From Enterobacter cloacae subsp. cloacae ATCC 13047 (GTDB lineage: Bacteria; Pseudomonadota; Gammaproteobacteria; Enterobacterales; Enterobacteriaceae): 64,000 nt of DNA. How positions within the stretch are numbered: position 1 is the stretch's first letter; each line of letters begins with the position of its first letter. This document shows positions 20,767 to 31,437 of this stretch, piece after piece. A program made the position numbers and the translations under genes. The stretch covers positions 4,488,216-4,552,215 of the forward strand of contig NC_014121.1 in NCBI RefSeq assembly GCF_000025565.1. Direction: 5' to 3'. Below the pieces are notes generated by a model, which saw nothing but the letters and a program-made list of their open reading frames with translations, made no database searches and had not been told where the DNA came from.

Positions 20767-21440
20767 TGGAACTCGCCCGCCAGCGGCTGCGTCTGATGCA
20801 GCTCTCCAGTAGCAGCCTGCCGGTCGGGTCGTTTACCTGGTCGCAGGGGCTGGAGTGGGCCGTCGAGACAGGCTGGGTTACCGACGCAGAGGCGTTCAAA
20901 AACTGGCAAACCCTGCAGATGGAGCAGAGCTTTTTCTGCGTCGACCTGCCGCTTTTTGCCCGGCTCTACCGGGCCTGTGAAGAGGGCGATCTGGCGGCAG
21001 CAAAACGCTGGACGTCATACCTGCTTGCCTGTCGGGAAACCCGTGAACTGCGGGAAGAAGAACGCAATCGCGGCGCCGCCTTTACGCGGCTCATCAAAAG
21101 CTGGGAGCCGGACTGCCCGCCCCTCTGGCAGCCGCTGTTTATGCAAAGCCAGCTCAGCGGCATGGCGTGGCTTGGCGTGCGTTGGGGTATTAGCGCGCAC
21201 GAGCTGGCCCTGAGTCTGGGCTACAGCTGGATTGAGAGCGCGGTAATGGCCGGCGTCAAGCTGGTACCGTTTGGGCAACAGGCCGCACAACAGCTGATTA
21301 TCGAACTCAGCGACCATTTTGCCGCCGGGTTTGAACAGGCATTTTTACGTGACGATGAGGCACTGGGCGCGGCGACGCCGCTTTCCGCCATCGCCTCTGC
21401 CCGCCACGAAACACAATATTCACGGTTATTCCGTTCCTGA
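20766..21440 (+). CDS. ureF: Urease accessory protein UreF
   Basis: UreF binds UreD on apo-urease and gates nickel delivery by UreG. The 224-residue helical protein has the family start ([20 protein letters not shown]) and [11 protein letters not shown]. The C-terminal region with [10 protein letters not shown] is also typical. Its ATG overlaps the ureJ stop (TGATG), a coupling arrangement that may reduce ureF translation if ureJ is broken, although in the downstream frame ribosomes would still be needed at that stop. Confidence 0.96.
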   Translation: MELARQRLRLMQLSSSSLPVGSFTWSQGLEWAVETGWVTDAEAFKNWQTLQMEQSFFCVDLPLFARLYRACEEGDLAAAKRWTSYLLACRETRELREEERNRGAAFTRLIKSWEPDCPPLWQPLFMQSQLSGMAWLGVRWGISAHELALSLGYSWIESAVMAGVKLVPFGQQAAQQLIIELSDHFAAGFEQAFLRDDEALGAATPLSAIASARHETQYSRLFRS

Positions 21441-21449
21441 GGATGCAAC

Positions 21450-22067
21450 ATGGCTGATTACAAACATCCCCTGCGCGTTGGCGTGGGCGGCCCGGTCGGT
21501 TCGGGCAAAACCGCGCTGCTGGAAGCGCTCTGCAAGGCGATGCGCGATACGTATCATCTGGCGGTGGTGACGAATGATATCTACACCAAAGAGGATCAAC
21601 GCATTCTGACCGAAGCGGGCGCGCTTGAGCCGGAGCGCATTGTGGGCGTAGAGACGGGCGGCTGCCCGCACACCGCCATTCGCGAAGATGCCTCGATGAA
21701 CCTGGCCGCGGTGGAAGCGCTCAGCGAGAAGTTCGGCAATCTGGATCTGATCTTCGTCGAAAGCGGCGGCGATAACCTGAGCGCGACCTTCAGCCCGGAG
21801 CTGGCGGATCTGACGATCTACGTGATCGACGTCGCCGAAGGGGAGAAGATCCCGCGCAAGGGCGGGCCAGGGATCACCAAATCCGATTTTCTGGTGATCA
21901 ACAAAACCGATCTCGCGCCGTACGTGGGTGCCTCGCTGGAGGTGATGGCGCGCGACACTAACCGCATGCGCGGCGAGCGTCCGTGGACCTTTACCAACCT
22001 GAAAGCGGGTGACGGTCTGGCAACGATTATTGCGTTTCTGGAAGAGAAAGGGATGCTGCGGATCTGA
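21450..22067 (+). CDS. ureG: Urease accessory GTPase UreG
   Basis: UreG is the SIMIBI-class GTPase that drives nickel insertion into urease. The 205 residues contain the P-loop [15 protein letters not shown] near residue 12, the nickel-binding CPH motif in [15 protein letters not shown], the ESGGDN segment and the [11 protein letters not shown] nucleotide-specificity motif. Length equals the Klebsiella protein. It is the last gene of the urease operon and converges with the peptidase gene. Confidence 0.98.
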   Translation: MADYKHPLRVGVGGPVGSGKTALLEALCKAMRDTYHLAVVTNDIYTKEDQRILTEAGALEPERIVGVETGGCPHTAIREDASMNLAAVEALSEKFGNLDLIFVESGGDNLSATFSPELADLTIYVIDVAEGEKIPRKGGPGITKSDFLVINKTDLAPYVGASLEVMARDTNRMRGERPWTFTNLKAGDGLATIIAFLEEKGMLRI

Positions 22068-22093
22068 AAAAAGGCCTGGCGCAATGCCAGGCC
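22066..22093 (-). terminator. Terminator of the S8 peptidase gene
   Basis: A perfect 8-bp stem GGCCTGGC / GCCAGGCC with a five-base loop follows an A run on the plus strand, so it ends in U on the minus strand. It serves the peptidase gene and lies against the end of ureG. Confidence 0.75.
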
Positions 22094-22100
22094 GTGAGGG

Positions 22101-24095
22101 TTATTTACAGCTGTTACTGGAAGAACCCTGCTCGCGCCACGCGCCCCACTGGCCGCCGGTTCCCGGGGTTTCCTGACCCGGGTTGACATACCACTGGTTG
22201 AACCAAATTTTACCGTTGTAAGAGACTTTGGTGCATTTGGTCGGGTAAGCGATTTTGGCGTTATAGGCCGGTGCGGCAGGTTTTACCGGCGTATCGTCTT
22301 TTTCCGGGGTGTCGTCTTTCTCGGGTACCGCCGGCTTAGTGACCTTAATGGTCATGCTGTCCGTCGCGGTCCGGCCATCCGCGCCGGTTGTGGTCAGCGT
22401 GAAGACCGCTTCTCCCTCGCTGTTGGCAGGAATAACGGCATAGGCATGCGCGCTATCCACGCTCTTCACCAGCGTGCCGTTCAGGTTCGCCTCCAGCGAG
22501 AAGGTTTCCGCCCCTTTTGTCACGCTCCAGTTATAGGATTTGGCATTCAGGCTCTTGCTGCCATCCAGCGGGTAGGTGCTCACGCCCGTGGTCGGGGAGA
22601 CCATGGTGTAATCCGCGCCTGCCGCAGCGGTTGGGGCCGGAGCGACAGGGGTGTTACCGTCTTTCAGCGCCATAATACGGGCTACCGCACGCTCCATGTC
22701 AGGCTGTGTCCCCACTTTTGCCGAATCCCCGTTCGCCAGCGGCGTACCGGTCTCCGCCAGAATCTGACGCATCTGACGCGGTGTCACGGTAATACCGTTG
22801 GCTTTGGCGATGCCTGACAGGCTTGCTACCACACCCGCAATAATCGGGTTCGCGGAAGAGGTTCCGGCAAAAGTCGCGGTATAGGAATCGTTAACGCCAG
22901 CGTTTTTATACAGATCGCCATAACCGGTGGTCACCACATCCCAGCAACCCCAGGCAGAGCTGGTGATGCGCGAGCCATAGGAGCTGAACGACGCTTTTTT
23001 ACCGTCTTTCGCACAAAACGCACCCGCCAGAATAGCCCCGGAGTCCCGGACATTCACGTCATACTCCCCCCGGAACCCTGGGCTGTCCATGTTGATATTC
23101 CCGTTACCTGCTGCCTCAATAACGTGAACACCTTTGTCGGTCAGCGCCTTAATAATATCGTAATAGGCGGTCTGGGATTCCATTGCGACCCAGCAATCCT
23201 TCTGGCAGCCCGCCGGATAACCCCCCGCAACTTGTATCCCGATCTGCACCACATCACCCGCTTTTAGCTGGGGGATTAAATTATAGAGGTTATTACTCGC
23301 GGAGGCCGCATACCCCATCCGGCTTTTCCAGGCTAAACCGCGAATACCGGTGCCCATATCTTTCGCCGCCATAATCCCCACTGAAGCGGTGTCGTGATCA
23401 TGGCTTGCAACATACGTCGTCTTGCCAGAGCTGAGGCTCATCGGCGGTAAGTTGGCATGGCTGGTATTCCAGGCATCAATCTCCGCCGAAATAATCGTTA
23501 CCCCTTCACCCGCACTGCCTGCATAGCGATCAACACTGTCACGGTTGACGCCCCCCATATAATAACCGGTGCGCTTAACATCCGGCGCTTTGAGATAATC
23601 CTGCTTATTGCGGAAATCCGGAACGGCGGCAGACGTTAAATTATCATTCAGTGAGGACTTTAACTGTGGCTTAAGGGCCGTGTCATCCAGCGATACCGGC
23701 TCGGCTTCCGGGTACACAAACTCTACGTTCTGATTTTGTTCAAGCTCGGTGATAATATGGTTAATATATGTTTTATCCTGACTTTTATCTTTCGGTAACT
23801 CGATGCGCAGATAACGGTCAAAACCATAGCGTTTATTAAGCTCCGTCAATTCAGAGGACTGAGTAGAACTACGCAAGTTGGTCGGACGGAACATATTTGT
23901 TGTTGTCAGGGAAGCGTCGCTCAAGGTAATTTTATTGTTTGTGGCTTTTAACAGACCTGTCGTCGGTTTTAGCTTGAGCACAATTGCGGTGTAGGTGGCA
24001 TTATCCTGTGCAAATTCATTTTGCACCAGGGTTTCAGCCGCAGCAGAGAATGAAATTGCTGCACAAATAAAAAGAGATAAAGCGCTTTTTTTCAT
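22101..24095 (-). CDS. Secreted subtilisin-family (S8) serine peptidase with chitin-binding-like C-terminus
   Basis: A 664-residue exported peptidase. The signal peptide is MKKSALSLFICAAISFSAAA, and a propeptide-like region covers about 21-160. The catalytic domain shows Asp207 (SAEIDAW), His234 (HDHDTASVG), the oxyanion Asn331 (AAGNGN) and Ser413 (FAGTSSANP), so the triad is intact. A PKD/Ig-like domain follows (about 485-580), then a Pro/Asp/Lys linker with repeated PEKDDTP. The C-terminal domain has YPTKCTKVSYNGKIWFNQW, resembling the CBM5/12 carbohydrate-binding module of chitinases. GTG 24104 is an alternative start. Neighbour 24444-25124 is divergent and may regulate it. The substrate is unknown. 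Confidence 0.9.
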   Translation of the reverse strand: MKKSALSLFICAAISFSAAAETLVQNEFAQDNATYTAIVLKLKPTTGLLKATNNKITLSDASLTTTNMFRPTNLRSSTQSSELTELNKRYGFDRYLRIELPKDKSQDKTYINHIITELEQNQNVEFVYPEAEPVSLDDTALKPQLKSSLNDNLTSAAVPDFRNKQDYLKAPDVKRTGYYMGGVNRDSVDRYAGSAGEGVTIISAEIDAWNTSHANLPPMSLSSGKTTYVASHDHDTASVGIMAAKDMGTGIRGLAWKSRMGYAASASNNLYNLIPQLKAGDVVQIGIQVAGGYPAGCQKDCWVAMESQTAYYDIIKALTDKGVHVIEAAGNGNINMDSPGFRGEYDVNVRDSGAILAGAFCAKDGKKASFSSYGSRITSSAWGCWDVVTTGYGDLYKNAGVNDSYTATFAGTSSANPIIAGVVASLSGIAKANGITVTPRQMRQILAETGTPLANGDSAKVGTQPDMERAVARIMALKDGNTPVAPAPTAAAGADYTMVSPTTGVSTYPLDGSKSLNAKSYNWSVTKGAETFSLEANLNGTLVKSVDSAHAYAVIPANSEGEAVFTLTTTGADGRTATDSMTIKVTKPAVPEKDDTPEKDDTPVKPAAPAYNAKIAYPTKCTKVSYNGKIWFNQWYVNPGQETPGTGGQWGAWREQGSSSNSCK

Positions 24096-24209
24096 GATAA
24101 TCACGGTTCCTGTGTGAATTGAAATTTTTCCTTTTTCAGTATCACTGACACACGGACCGCGAAGAATAAGAGTGGCCTACTCTGATGAACAGAGTTTTCT
24201 CTAAATAAT

Positions 24210-24223
24210 TAAGAAAATTCCAT
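24210..24223. promoter_or_regulatory. Possible RcsAB-type box between peptidase and regulator genes
   Basis: TAAGAAAATTCCAT matches the RcsAB-box consensus TAAGAATATTCCTA at 11 of 14 positions. It lies in the 348-bp AT-rich spacer between the peptidase and the RcsB-like regulator, where no gene is seen. A single match of this quality in AT-rich DNA can be chance. Confidence 0.35.
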
Positions 24224-24443
24224 ACTGCGTTAATTTATATTTCGCAATACAACGATACACTTAGATACAAAAAACGTAAAGCTTAATCATTATGAAATAA
24301 TCAAGAGCCGTCGGCGTTAAAAATATTCTCGTTGCTGCTGCGACTTTACCGCAAAATGAATTTTAATAACATTATATCTTGCGAGGTGCTCCAACCGCCG
24401 TTGGCCCCGCCATTTCATGAAAGGGTTAATACGACGCATCATT

Positions 24444-25124
24444 ATGGACATTAAAATCGTTATCGCTGAAGAATCCTCGTTAATTCGACGCGGCTTATCC
24501 TCCATGATGCAGTCCCTCTCGTTACCCGCCGTTGGCATGGATCAGAGGTGCGTTCTGATCGGTGAGGCAGCGGCCTCCGCTGAACTTCAGTCGCTTCTTG
24601 GCCAGCATAATCCGGATATCGCTATTCTTGGCTATTCGCTGACAACCAGCCTCAGCCGCCCTCCGCTCGGGGGAATGGACGGGCTGAAGCTCTTGAGATG
24701 GCTTAAACAGACCTATCCTGCGCTTAATATTATCCTGCTCTCGCCCTATGCAAACGCCACGCTTATCCGTCAGGCGCTAAAGGAAGGAGTCAGAGCGTAC
24801 TTATCACGTGATATCAACGAGAAAACCTTAAGCCAGGCGATTACCACGGTCCTGAAAGGCGAGATTTATATCGAAAACCAGCTGGTGAATATGCTTTTCC
24901 GTCATGAAAAGACGGACGTGGAGAAACTCTCTCCGCGGGAAATTGACGTGCTGCGCCTGATTTGTAAGGGATTAAATTTGAAGGAGATTGCACAGTTTAT
25001 GCATTTGAGCATCAAAACGGTCAGCGCACATAAGGTCCGGGCGATGGAAAAGCTGGACGTACAAAACGATTGCCAGCTTTACTCTTTGATCATCAAGAAC
25101 CAGATGTTTGAGATCGGGATGTAA
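24444..25124 (+). CDS. RcsB-like LuxR-family regulator with degenerate receiver domain
   Basis: A 226-residue protein with a response-regulator receiver domain (about 1-130) and a C-terminal LuxR-type helix-turn-helix (about 158-215: KLSPREIDVLRLICKGLNLK followed by EIAQFMHLSIKTVSAH). The DNA-binding part resembles RcsB. In the receiver domain the acidic pair is present as EE (IAEESS). The phospho-acceptor position after beta-3 reads DIAILGYSL, so the Asp is replaced by Gly, and the later conserved Lys position is Arg (YLSRD). It is therefore unlikely to be controlled by phosphotransfer and may act as an auxiliary partner, as BglJ or RcsA do with RcsB (inference). The start at 24444 gives the usual receiver N-terminus; 24417 is possible. 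No clear ribosome site precedes either. Confidence 0.85.
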   Translation: MDIKIVIAEESSLIRRGLSSMMQSLSLPAVGMDQRCVLIGEAAASAELQSLLGQHNPDIAILGYSLTTSLSRPPLGGMDGLKLLRWLKQTYPALNIILLSPYANATLIRQALKEGVRAYLSRDINEKTLSQAITTVLKGEIYIENQLVNMLFRHEKTDVEKLSPREIDVLRLICKGLNLKEIAQFMHLSIKTVSAHKVRAMEKLDVQNDCQLYSLIIKNQMFEIGM

Positions 25125-25155
25125 ACGTCTCCCGCCGCTAAGACGGGAGCGTCGG

Positions 25156-26169
25156 TCAAGCTTCCGGCAGCTCCGCCAGCGGCCAGCGTGGACGTACGGA
25201 GACGCTCAGATCCGCCGTTGCGCCAGCGTTCAGGCGCACCATCCCGGCGTAGGCGATCATCGCCCCGTTATCGGTACAGAATTCCGGGCGCGCATAAAAC
25301 ACTTCCCCGCGACGCTTTTGCATCATCTCCGCCAGCTTCGCACGCAACGTACGGTTAGCGCTTACGCCACCCGCCATCACCAGGCGCTTAAAGCCGGTCT
25401 GATCCAGCGCGCGTTTACACTTGATCATCAGCGTATCGACCACCGCATCTTCGAATGCGCGAGCGATGTCCGCACGGGTCTGCTCGCTGTCATCGTTATT
25501 GCGGATGGTATTGGCGGCGAAGGTTTTCAGGCCGGAGAAGCTGAAATCCAGCCCCGGACGGTCGGTCATTGGACGCGGGAAGACAAAACGCCCTTCCGTG
25601 CCCTGCGACGCCATTTTCGAGAGCATCGGGCCGCCCGGGTAATCCAGACCCAGCAGCTTAGCGGTTTTGTCGAAGGCTTCTCCGGCGGCGTCATCAATCG
25701 ACTCGCCCAGCAGCTCATACTTGCCAATACCCGTCACGCTAATCAGCTGGGTATGGCCGCCAGAGACCAGCAGCGCCACAAACGGGAATTCGGGCGGATT
25801 CTCTTCCAGCATCGGTGCCAGAAGATGCCCTTCCATATGGTGAACCGGAATGGCCGGAACATCCCACGCGAAGGCCAGGGAACGGCCCACCGTCGCACCG
25901 ACCAGCAGCGCGCCGACCAGACCCGGGCCTGCCGTGTAGGCGACGGCATCAATATCAGTTGAGTTCAAGCCGGCCTCTTTCAGCGCCGCCTGAATCAGGG
26001 GAACCGTTTTACGCACGTGGTCACGAGAGGCCAGTTCAGGCACGACGCCGCCGTAGTCAGCATGCAATTTCACCTGACTATACAGTTGGTTGGCAAGAAG
26101 CCCTTTTTCGTCGTCGTAAATGGCGATGCCGGTTTCATCGCAGGATGTTTCAATACCCAGTACACGCAT
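25156..26169 (-). CDS. tsaD: tRNA N6-adenosine threonylcarbamoyltransferase
   Basis: TsaD transfers the threonylcarbamoyl group to A37 of ANN-decoding tRNAs, with TsaB and TsaE. The 337 residues match the E. coli protein. The N-terminal [15 protein letters not shown], the metal-binding [10 protein letters not shown] motif (HxxxH) and the ASTEGR-like QGTEGR region are present, and [10 protein letters not shown] lies in the C-terminal lobe. It is divergent from rpsU across 236 bp, as in E. coli. Confidence 0.98.
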   Translation of the reverse strand: MRVLGIETSCDETGIAIYDDEKGLLANQLYSQVKLHADYGGVVPELASRDHVRKTVPLIQAALKEAGLNSTDIDAVAYTAGPGLVGALLVGATVGRSLAFAWDVPAIPVHHMEGHLLAPMLEENPPEFPFVALLVSGGHTQLISVTGIGKYELLGESIDDAAGEAFDKTAKLLGLDYPGGPMLSKMASQGTEGRFVFPRPMTDRPGLDFSFSGLKTFAANTIRNNDDSEQTRADIARAFEDAVVDTLMIKCKRALDQTGFKRLVMAGGVSANRTLRAKLAEMMQKRRGEVFYARPEFCTDNGAMIAYAGMVRLNAGATADLSVSVRPRWPLAELPEA

Positions 26170-26231
26170 GACTTGTTTTACCTCGTTTCAGTACCGCGCA
26201 GTGTAGAGCCTGGGCGGGTTGATGTAAAACT

Positions 26232-26264
26232 TTGTTCGCCCCAGGACATCCGCTCGTGTATACT
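26232..26264 (+). promoter_or_regulatory. Candidate promoter of the rpsU-dnaG-rpoD operon
   Basis: A good -10 hexamer TATACT lies at 26259-26264, about 140 bp before rpsU. The only TTG-type -35 (TTGTTC at 26232) is 21 bp away, which is too far, so the -35 is uncertain. The position fits the E. coli operon, which has promoters upstream of rpsU. Confidence 0.35.
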
Positions 26265-26366
26265 CTTCCCCCTTATAAAAGTCCCTTTCAAAAACGCGTC
26301 GGTGCTTTACAAAGCAGCAGCATTTGCAGTAAAATTCCGCACCATTTTGAAATAAGCTGGCGTTGA

Positions 26367-26621
<255 letters not shown>

Positions 26622-26671
26622 TCCGTTGAGGGCGACAGTCCTCAATTGACAGACAGAGTAATAGTCGTAAG

Positions 26672-26706
26672 GCCGTGCTTCCGGAAGGAATGCGCGGCTT
26701 GTTTTC
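26672..26706 (+). terminator. Internal terminator/attenuator between rpsU and dnaG
   Basis: The stem GCCGTGC / GCGCGGC (one G-U pair) encloses TTCCGGAAGGAA and is followed by TTGTTTTC. A partial terminator at this place in E. coli keeps dnaG expression far below rpsU. Confidence 0.7.
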
Positions 26707-26737
26707 GTTTATGAGTTGCTAAAAACTTTTGGGGCAT

Positions 26738-28483
26738 ATGGCCGGACGAATCCCACGCGTTTTCATCAATGACCTGCTGGCAAGAACCGACATCGTCGAT
26801 CTTATCGACGCGCGGGTAAAGCTGAAAAAGCAGGGCAAGAACTACCATGCGTGCTGTCCTTTCCATAACGAAAAAACCCCCTCCTTCACCGTCAACGGTG
26901 AAAAGCAGTTTTACCATTGCTTCGGCTGTGGCGCACACGGTAATGCCGTCGATTTTTTAATGAACTATGACAAGCTCGAGTTCGTTGAAACCGTCGAAGA
27001 GCTGGCGGCGATGCACAACCTTGAAGTGCCGTATGAAGCGGGCAGTGGACCAAGCCAGATAGAGCGCCATCAGCGTCAAACGCTGTATCAACTGATGGAT
27101 GGCCTGAATTCGTTTTACCAACAGTCTCTTAAGCACTCTGCGGCTGAGCCTGCGCGTCAGTATCTGAACAAGCGCGGACTGAGCGACGATGTCATTGCGC
27201 GTTTCGCTATTGGTTACGCCCCGCCCGGCTGGGACAACGTGTTAAAGCGTTTTGGCGGCAATAGCGAAGATCGTAAATCGTTGATCGACGCAGGTATGCT
27301 GGTCACCAACGACCAGGGACGAAGCTACGACCGCTTCCGCGAACGGGTGATGTTCCCGATCCGCGACAAGCGTGGCCGGGTGATTGGTTTTGGTGGTCGC
27401 GTGCTGGGTGATGCCCTGCCCAAGTACCTCAACTCCCCGGAAACTGACATTTTCCATAAGGGCCGTCAGCTTTACGGCCTTTATGAGGCGCAGCAGGCAA
27501 ATGCGGAACCTCCGCGTCTTCTCGTCGTCGAAGGGTATATGGATGTCGTTGCGCTGGCGCAGTATGACATCAATTACGCAGTAGCCTCGTTGGGCACGTC
27601 CACCACGGCCGATCATATTCAGCTGCTGTTTCGGGTGACCAAAAACGTCATCTGCTGCTACGACGGTGACCGCGCAGGGCGCGATGCCGCCTGGCGTGCG
27701 CTGGAAACTGCGCTACCTTATATGACCGACGGGCGGCAGTTACGCTTTATGTTCCTGCCCGACGGTGAAGACCCGGATACGCTGGTGCGTAAAGAGGGCA
27801 AAGCGGCGTTTGAAGCGCGGATGGAGCAGGCTCAGCCGCTCTCCACGTTCTTGTTTAACAGCCTGATGCCGCAGGTTGATTTAAGTACCCCTGACGGGCG
27901 CGCGCAGCTCAGCACGCTGGCGCTGCCGTTAATCAGCCAGGTGCCCGGCGAAACGCTGCGCATCTATCTGCGTCAGGAGTTAGGCAACAAGCTCGGCATT
28001 CTGGATGACAGCCAGCTTGAACGTTTAATGCCAAAACAGGCTGAAAACGGCACGGTTCGCCCCGCGCCTCAGCTAAAACGCACAACCATGCGTATACTGA
28101 TAGGGTTACTGGTCCAAAACCCCGAACTTGCACCGCAAGTGCCATCGCTGGCGGGTTTGAACCACGAAAAATTGCCCGGGCTTGGCTTATTTTCAGAACT
28201 GGTCAACACATGTTTGTCTCAGCCAGGTCTGACCACCGGACAACTTTTAGAACATTATCGCGGCACAAAAGAGGCCGCTACCCTTGAAAAATTGTCGATG
28301 TGGGACGATATAGCAGATAAGGACATTGCAGAAAAAACGTTCACCGACTCACTCAACCATATGTTTGATTCGATGCTCGAGCTGCGCCAGGAAGAGTTGA
28401 TTGCTCGCGAGCGCACGCACGGTTTGAGCAGCGAAGAACGCCGGGAGCTCTGGATGATAAACCAGGAACTGGCGAAGAAATAA
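26738..28483 (+). CDS. dnaG: DNA primase
   Basis: DnaG makes RNA primers at the replication fork with DnaB helicase. The 581 residues equal the E. coli length. The N-terminal zinc domain has CPFHNEKTPSFTVN and CFGCGAHGNA (CHC2 type). The central TOPRIM domain has LLVVEGYMDVVAL and CYDGDRAGRDAAWRAL. The C-terminal DnaB-interacting domain closes the protein. ATG 26738 gives the family start MAGRIPRVFI; the in-frame TTG at 26729 is less likely. The ribosome site is weak (GGGG), consistent with low expression. Confidence 0.98.
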   Translation: MAGRIPRVFINDLLARTDIVDLIDARVKLKKQGKNYHACCPFHNEKTPSFTVNGEKQFYHCFGCGAHGNAVDFLMNYDKLEFVETVEELAAMHNLEVPYEAGSGPSQIERHQRQTLYQLMDGLNSFYQQSLKHSAAEPARQYLNKRGLSDDVIARFAIGYAPPGWDNVLKRFGGNSEDRKSLIDAGMLVTNDQGRSYDRFRERVMFPIRDKRGRVIGFGGRVLGDALPKYLNSPETDIFHKGRQLYGLYEAQQANAEPPRLLVVEGYMDVVALAQYDINYAVASLGTSTTADHIQLLFRVTKNVICCYDGDRAGRDAAWRALETALPYMTDGRQLRFMFLPDGEDPDTLVRKEGKAAFEARMEQAQPLSTFLFNSLMPQVDLSTPDGRAQLSTLALPLISQVPGETLRIYLRQELGNKLGILDDSQLERLMPKQAENGTVRPAPQLKRTTMRILIGLLVQNPELAPQVPSLAGLNHEKLPGLGLFSELVNTCLSQPGLTTGQLLEHYRGTKEAATLEKLSMWDDIADKDIAEKTFTDSLNHMFDSMLELRQEELIARERTHGLSSEERRELWMINQELAKK

Positions 28484-28648
28484 GCAAAAAGACAAAAGTA
28501 TTTAACGGCTTAAGTGCCGAATATCGATCGGGAAGCCCCCGGCAGCCGCACTGAGAGGCAGCGGCAAAAATATAAGTACGCCCTCGCTTTAAAGGTTGGC
28601 AAACCATCGCCGACACCAATCAAACGAATTAAGTGTGGATACCGTCTT

Positions 28649-30496
<1,848 letters not shown>

Positions 30497-30510
30497 TCCA
30501 GGTAAACAGC

Positions 30511-30539
30511 AAAAAGCTCCCAATCGGGAGCTTTTTTTG
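30511..30539 (+). terminator. Terminator of the rpsU-dnaG-rpoD operon
   Basis: AGCTCCC / GGGAGCT stem with a four-base loop, an A run before it and seven T after it. It lies 14 bp after the rpoD stop. Confidence 0.9.
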
Positions 30540-30542
30540 TTT

Positions 30543-30590
30543 ATGCCCTCTCCCTGTGAGAGAGGGCCAGGACGAGGCATCAGGCCGCAG
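30543..30590. repeat. REP-like intergenic palindromic repeat
   Basis: GCCCTCTCCCTGTGAGAGAG and the following GGC fold into a stem of CCCTCTC / GAGAGGG type, followed by a second imperfect stem (GACGAGGCATCAGGCCGCAG). It is related to the repeat at 5987-6025. Confidence 0.65.
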
Positions 30591-30605
30591 AGGCCCCTGC
30601 CCCTA

Positions 30606-31100
30606 CTAAAGCCCCCGCACCACCAGCGCCTCGTCGAGCTCCCTGTAAGCTTCCACCAGTTTATCCAGCGTTGCCCTGTTAAGTCCGCTCGGGTTTGGCA
30701 GCACCCATACCTGCGTCACACCGATGGTGATGGCCTGTTTACCCCATTTCACCCCGCGCTGGCTGAACGCCTGCTCATAGGCCTGTTTCCCCAGAATCGC
30801 CAGCGCGGCAGGCTGGTAGTCTTCGATCTTCTTAATCAGTTCCCGCCCGCCAGTGCGCAGCTCATGCAGGTTGACTTCGCTCGCCTGCACGGTTGGTCGC
30901 TCCACCAGCATGGTGATCCCGCAGCGCGTATCCAGCAGATGTTGCTCCTCTTCAGGCTTGAGTAACCGGTCGGTAAACCCGGCCTGGTAGAAACGGTTCC
31001 CCGGATGAGCAAAGTGAAAACCGGTATGCGCCGAGGATTTACCGGGGTTGATCCCGCAGAACACCACCCGTAGTCCCGGGGCCAGAATATCGTTGATCAT
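30606..31100 (-). CDS. mug: G/U mismatch-specific DNA glycosylase, with a short internal deletion
   Basis: Mug removes uracil and ethenocytosine opposite G in double-stranded DNA. The 164 residues align over the whole length with the 168-residue E. coli protein. The GINPG catalytic motif and the C-terminal LPNPSGLNR motif are present. The segment [14 protein letters not shown] lacks four residues compared with the E. coli [18 protein letters not shown] (recalled from memory). The loss is in frame and removes part of a conserved helix, so activity may be altered. The start at 31100 (MINDILAPG) corresponds to the E. coli start. It lies just left of the prophage-bearing ileX tRNA. Confidence 0.92.
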   Translation of the reverse strand: MINDILAPGLRVVFCGINPGKSSAHTGFHFAHPGNRFYQAGFTDRLLKPEEEQHLLDTRCGITMLVERPTVQASEVNLHELRTGGRELIKKIEDYQPAALAILGKQAYEQAFSQRGVKWGKQAITIGVTQVWVLPNPSGLNRATLDKLVEAYRELDEALVVRGL

Positions 31101-31225
31101 ATTTACTCCCGATTGATACATCATCATGGAAGTATAAAGGATTGATTATGCGTTGTTTATAAAAACAGCAGGCGGGTGTGAATGGCTGGATTGCTGCGGG
31201 GAGTTACATTATAATCCACCGCCAC

Positions 31226-31301
31226 GGCCCCTTAGCTCAGTGGTTAGAGCAGGCGACTCATAATCGCTTGGTCGTTGGTTCAAACCCAACAGGGGCCACC
31301 A
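31226..31301 (+). tRNA. ileX: tRNA-Ile2 (CAU anticodon, lysidine-modified type)
   Basis: The 76-nt gene has a GGCCCC / GGGGCC acceptor stem, encoded CCA, D-arm TTAGCTCAGTGGTTAGAGCA and anticodon loop CTCATAA. It matches the E. coli ileX/ileY type, in which TilS converts the CAU anticodon to lysidine for AUA codons; the position next to mug is that of E. coli ileX. The T-arm (GTTGG TTCAAAC CCAAC) differs from the E. coli one by a compensated pair and loop changes, all of them distal to the attachment core. The 3' half was therefore probably supplied by the prophage. Confidence 0.95.
31255..31270. other. Attachment site attL core, in the ileX anticodon arm
   Basis: GACTCATAATCGCTTG is repeated exactly at 63059-63074. 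The copies flank the prophage, one inside the tRNA and one just after the integrase gene, so they are the recombination core. Phage 186 is known to use the related ileY tRNA. Confidence 0.88.
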
Positions 31302-31327
31302 AATTTTAGCTTTAGAATCATATAATT

Positions 31328-31353
31328 AAGCCACTCGAAAGAGTGGCTTTTTT
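31328..31353 (+). terminator. Terminator downstream of ileX
   Basis: GCCACTC GAAA GAGTGGC stem followed by six T, 27 bp after the tRNA. It lies on the phage side of attL and so was brought by the phage. Confidence 0.85.
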
Positions 31354-31370
31354 GTTATCTGGATATCCGT

Positions 31371-31389
31371 TGGCAGCAAAATGGCAGCA
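31371..31389 (+). promoter_or_regulatory. Probable integrase arm-type sites, left arm
   Basis: TGGCAGCAAAATGGCAGCA contains two TGGCAGCA units 11 bp apart, and lies 100 bp from the attL core. An identical 19-mer lies 93 bp from the attR core. The symmetric placement fits arm-type binding sites of a lambda-family integrase. Confidence 0.6.
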
Positions 31390-31410
31390 GGATTTCAGCT
31401 ACCATCAACA

Positions 31411-31431
31411 AAAAACCCGCCTAAGCGGGTT
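31411..31431 (-). terminator. Terminator of the ogr/D late operon
   Basis: ACCCGC CTAA GCGGGT stem with an A run on its left, giving U on the minus strand, just after the ogr stop codon. Confidence 0.75.
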
Positions 31432-31437
31432 AATTTG

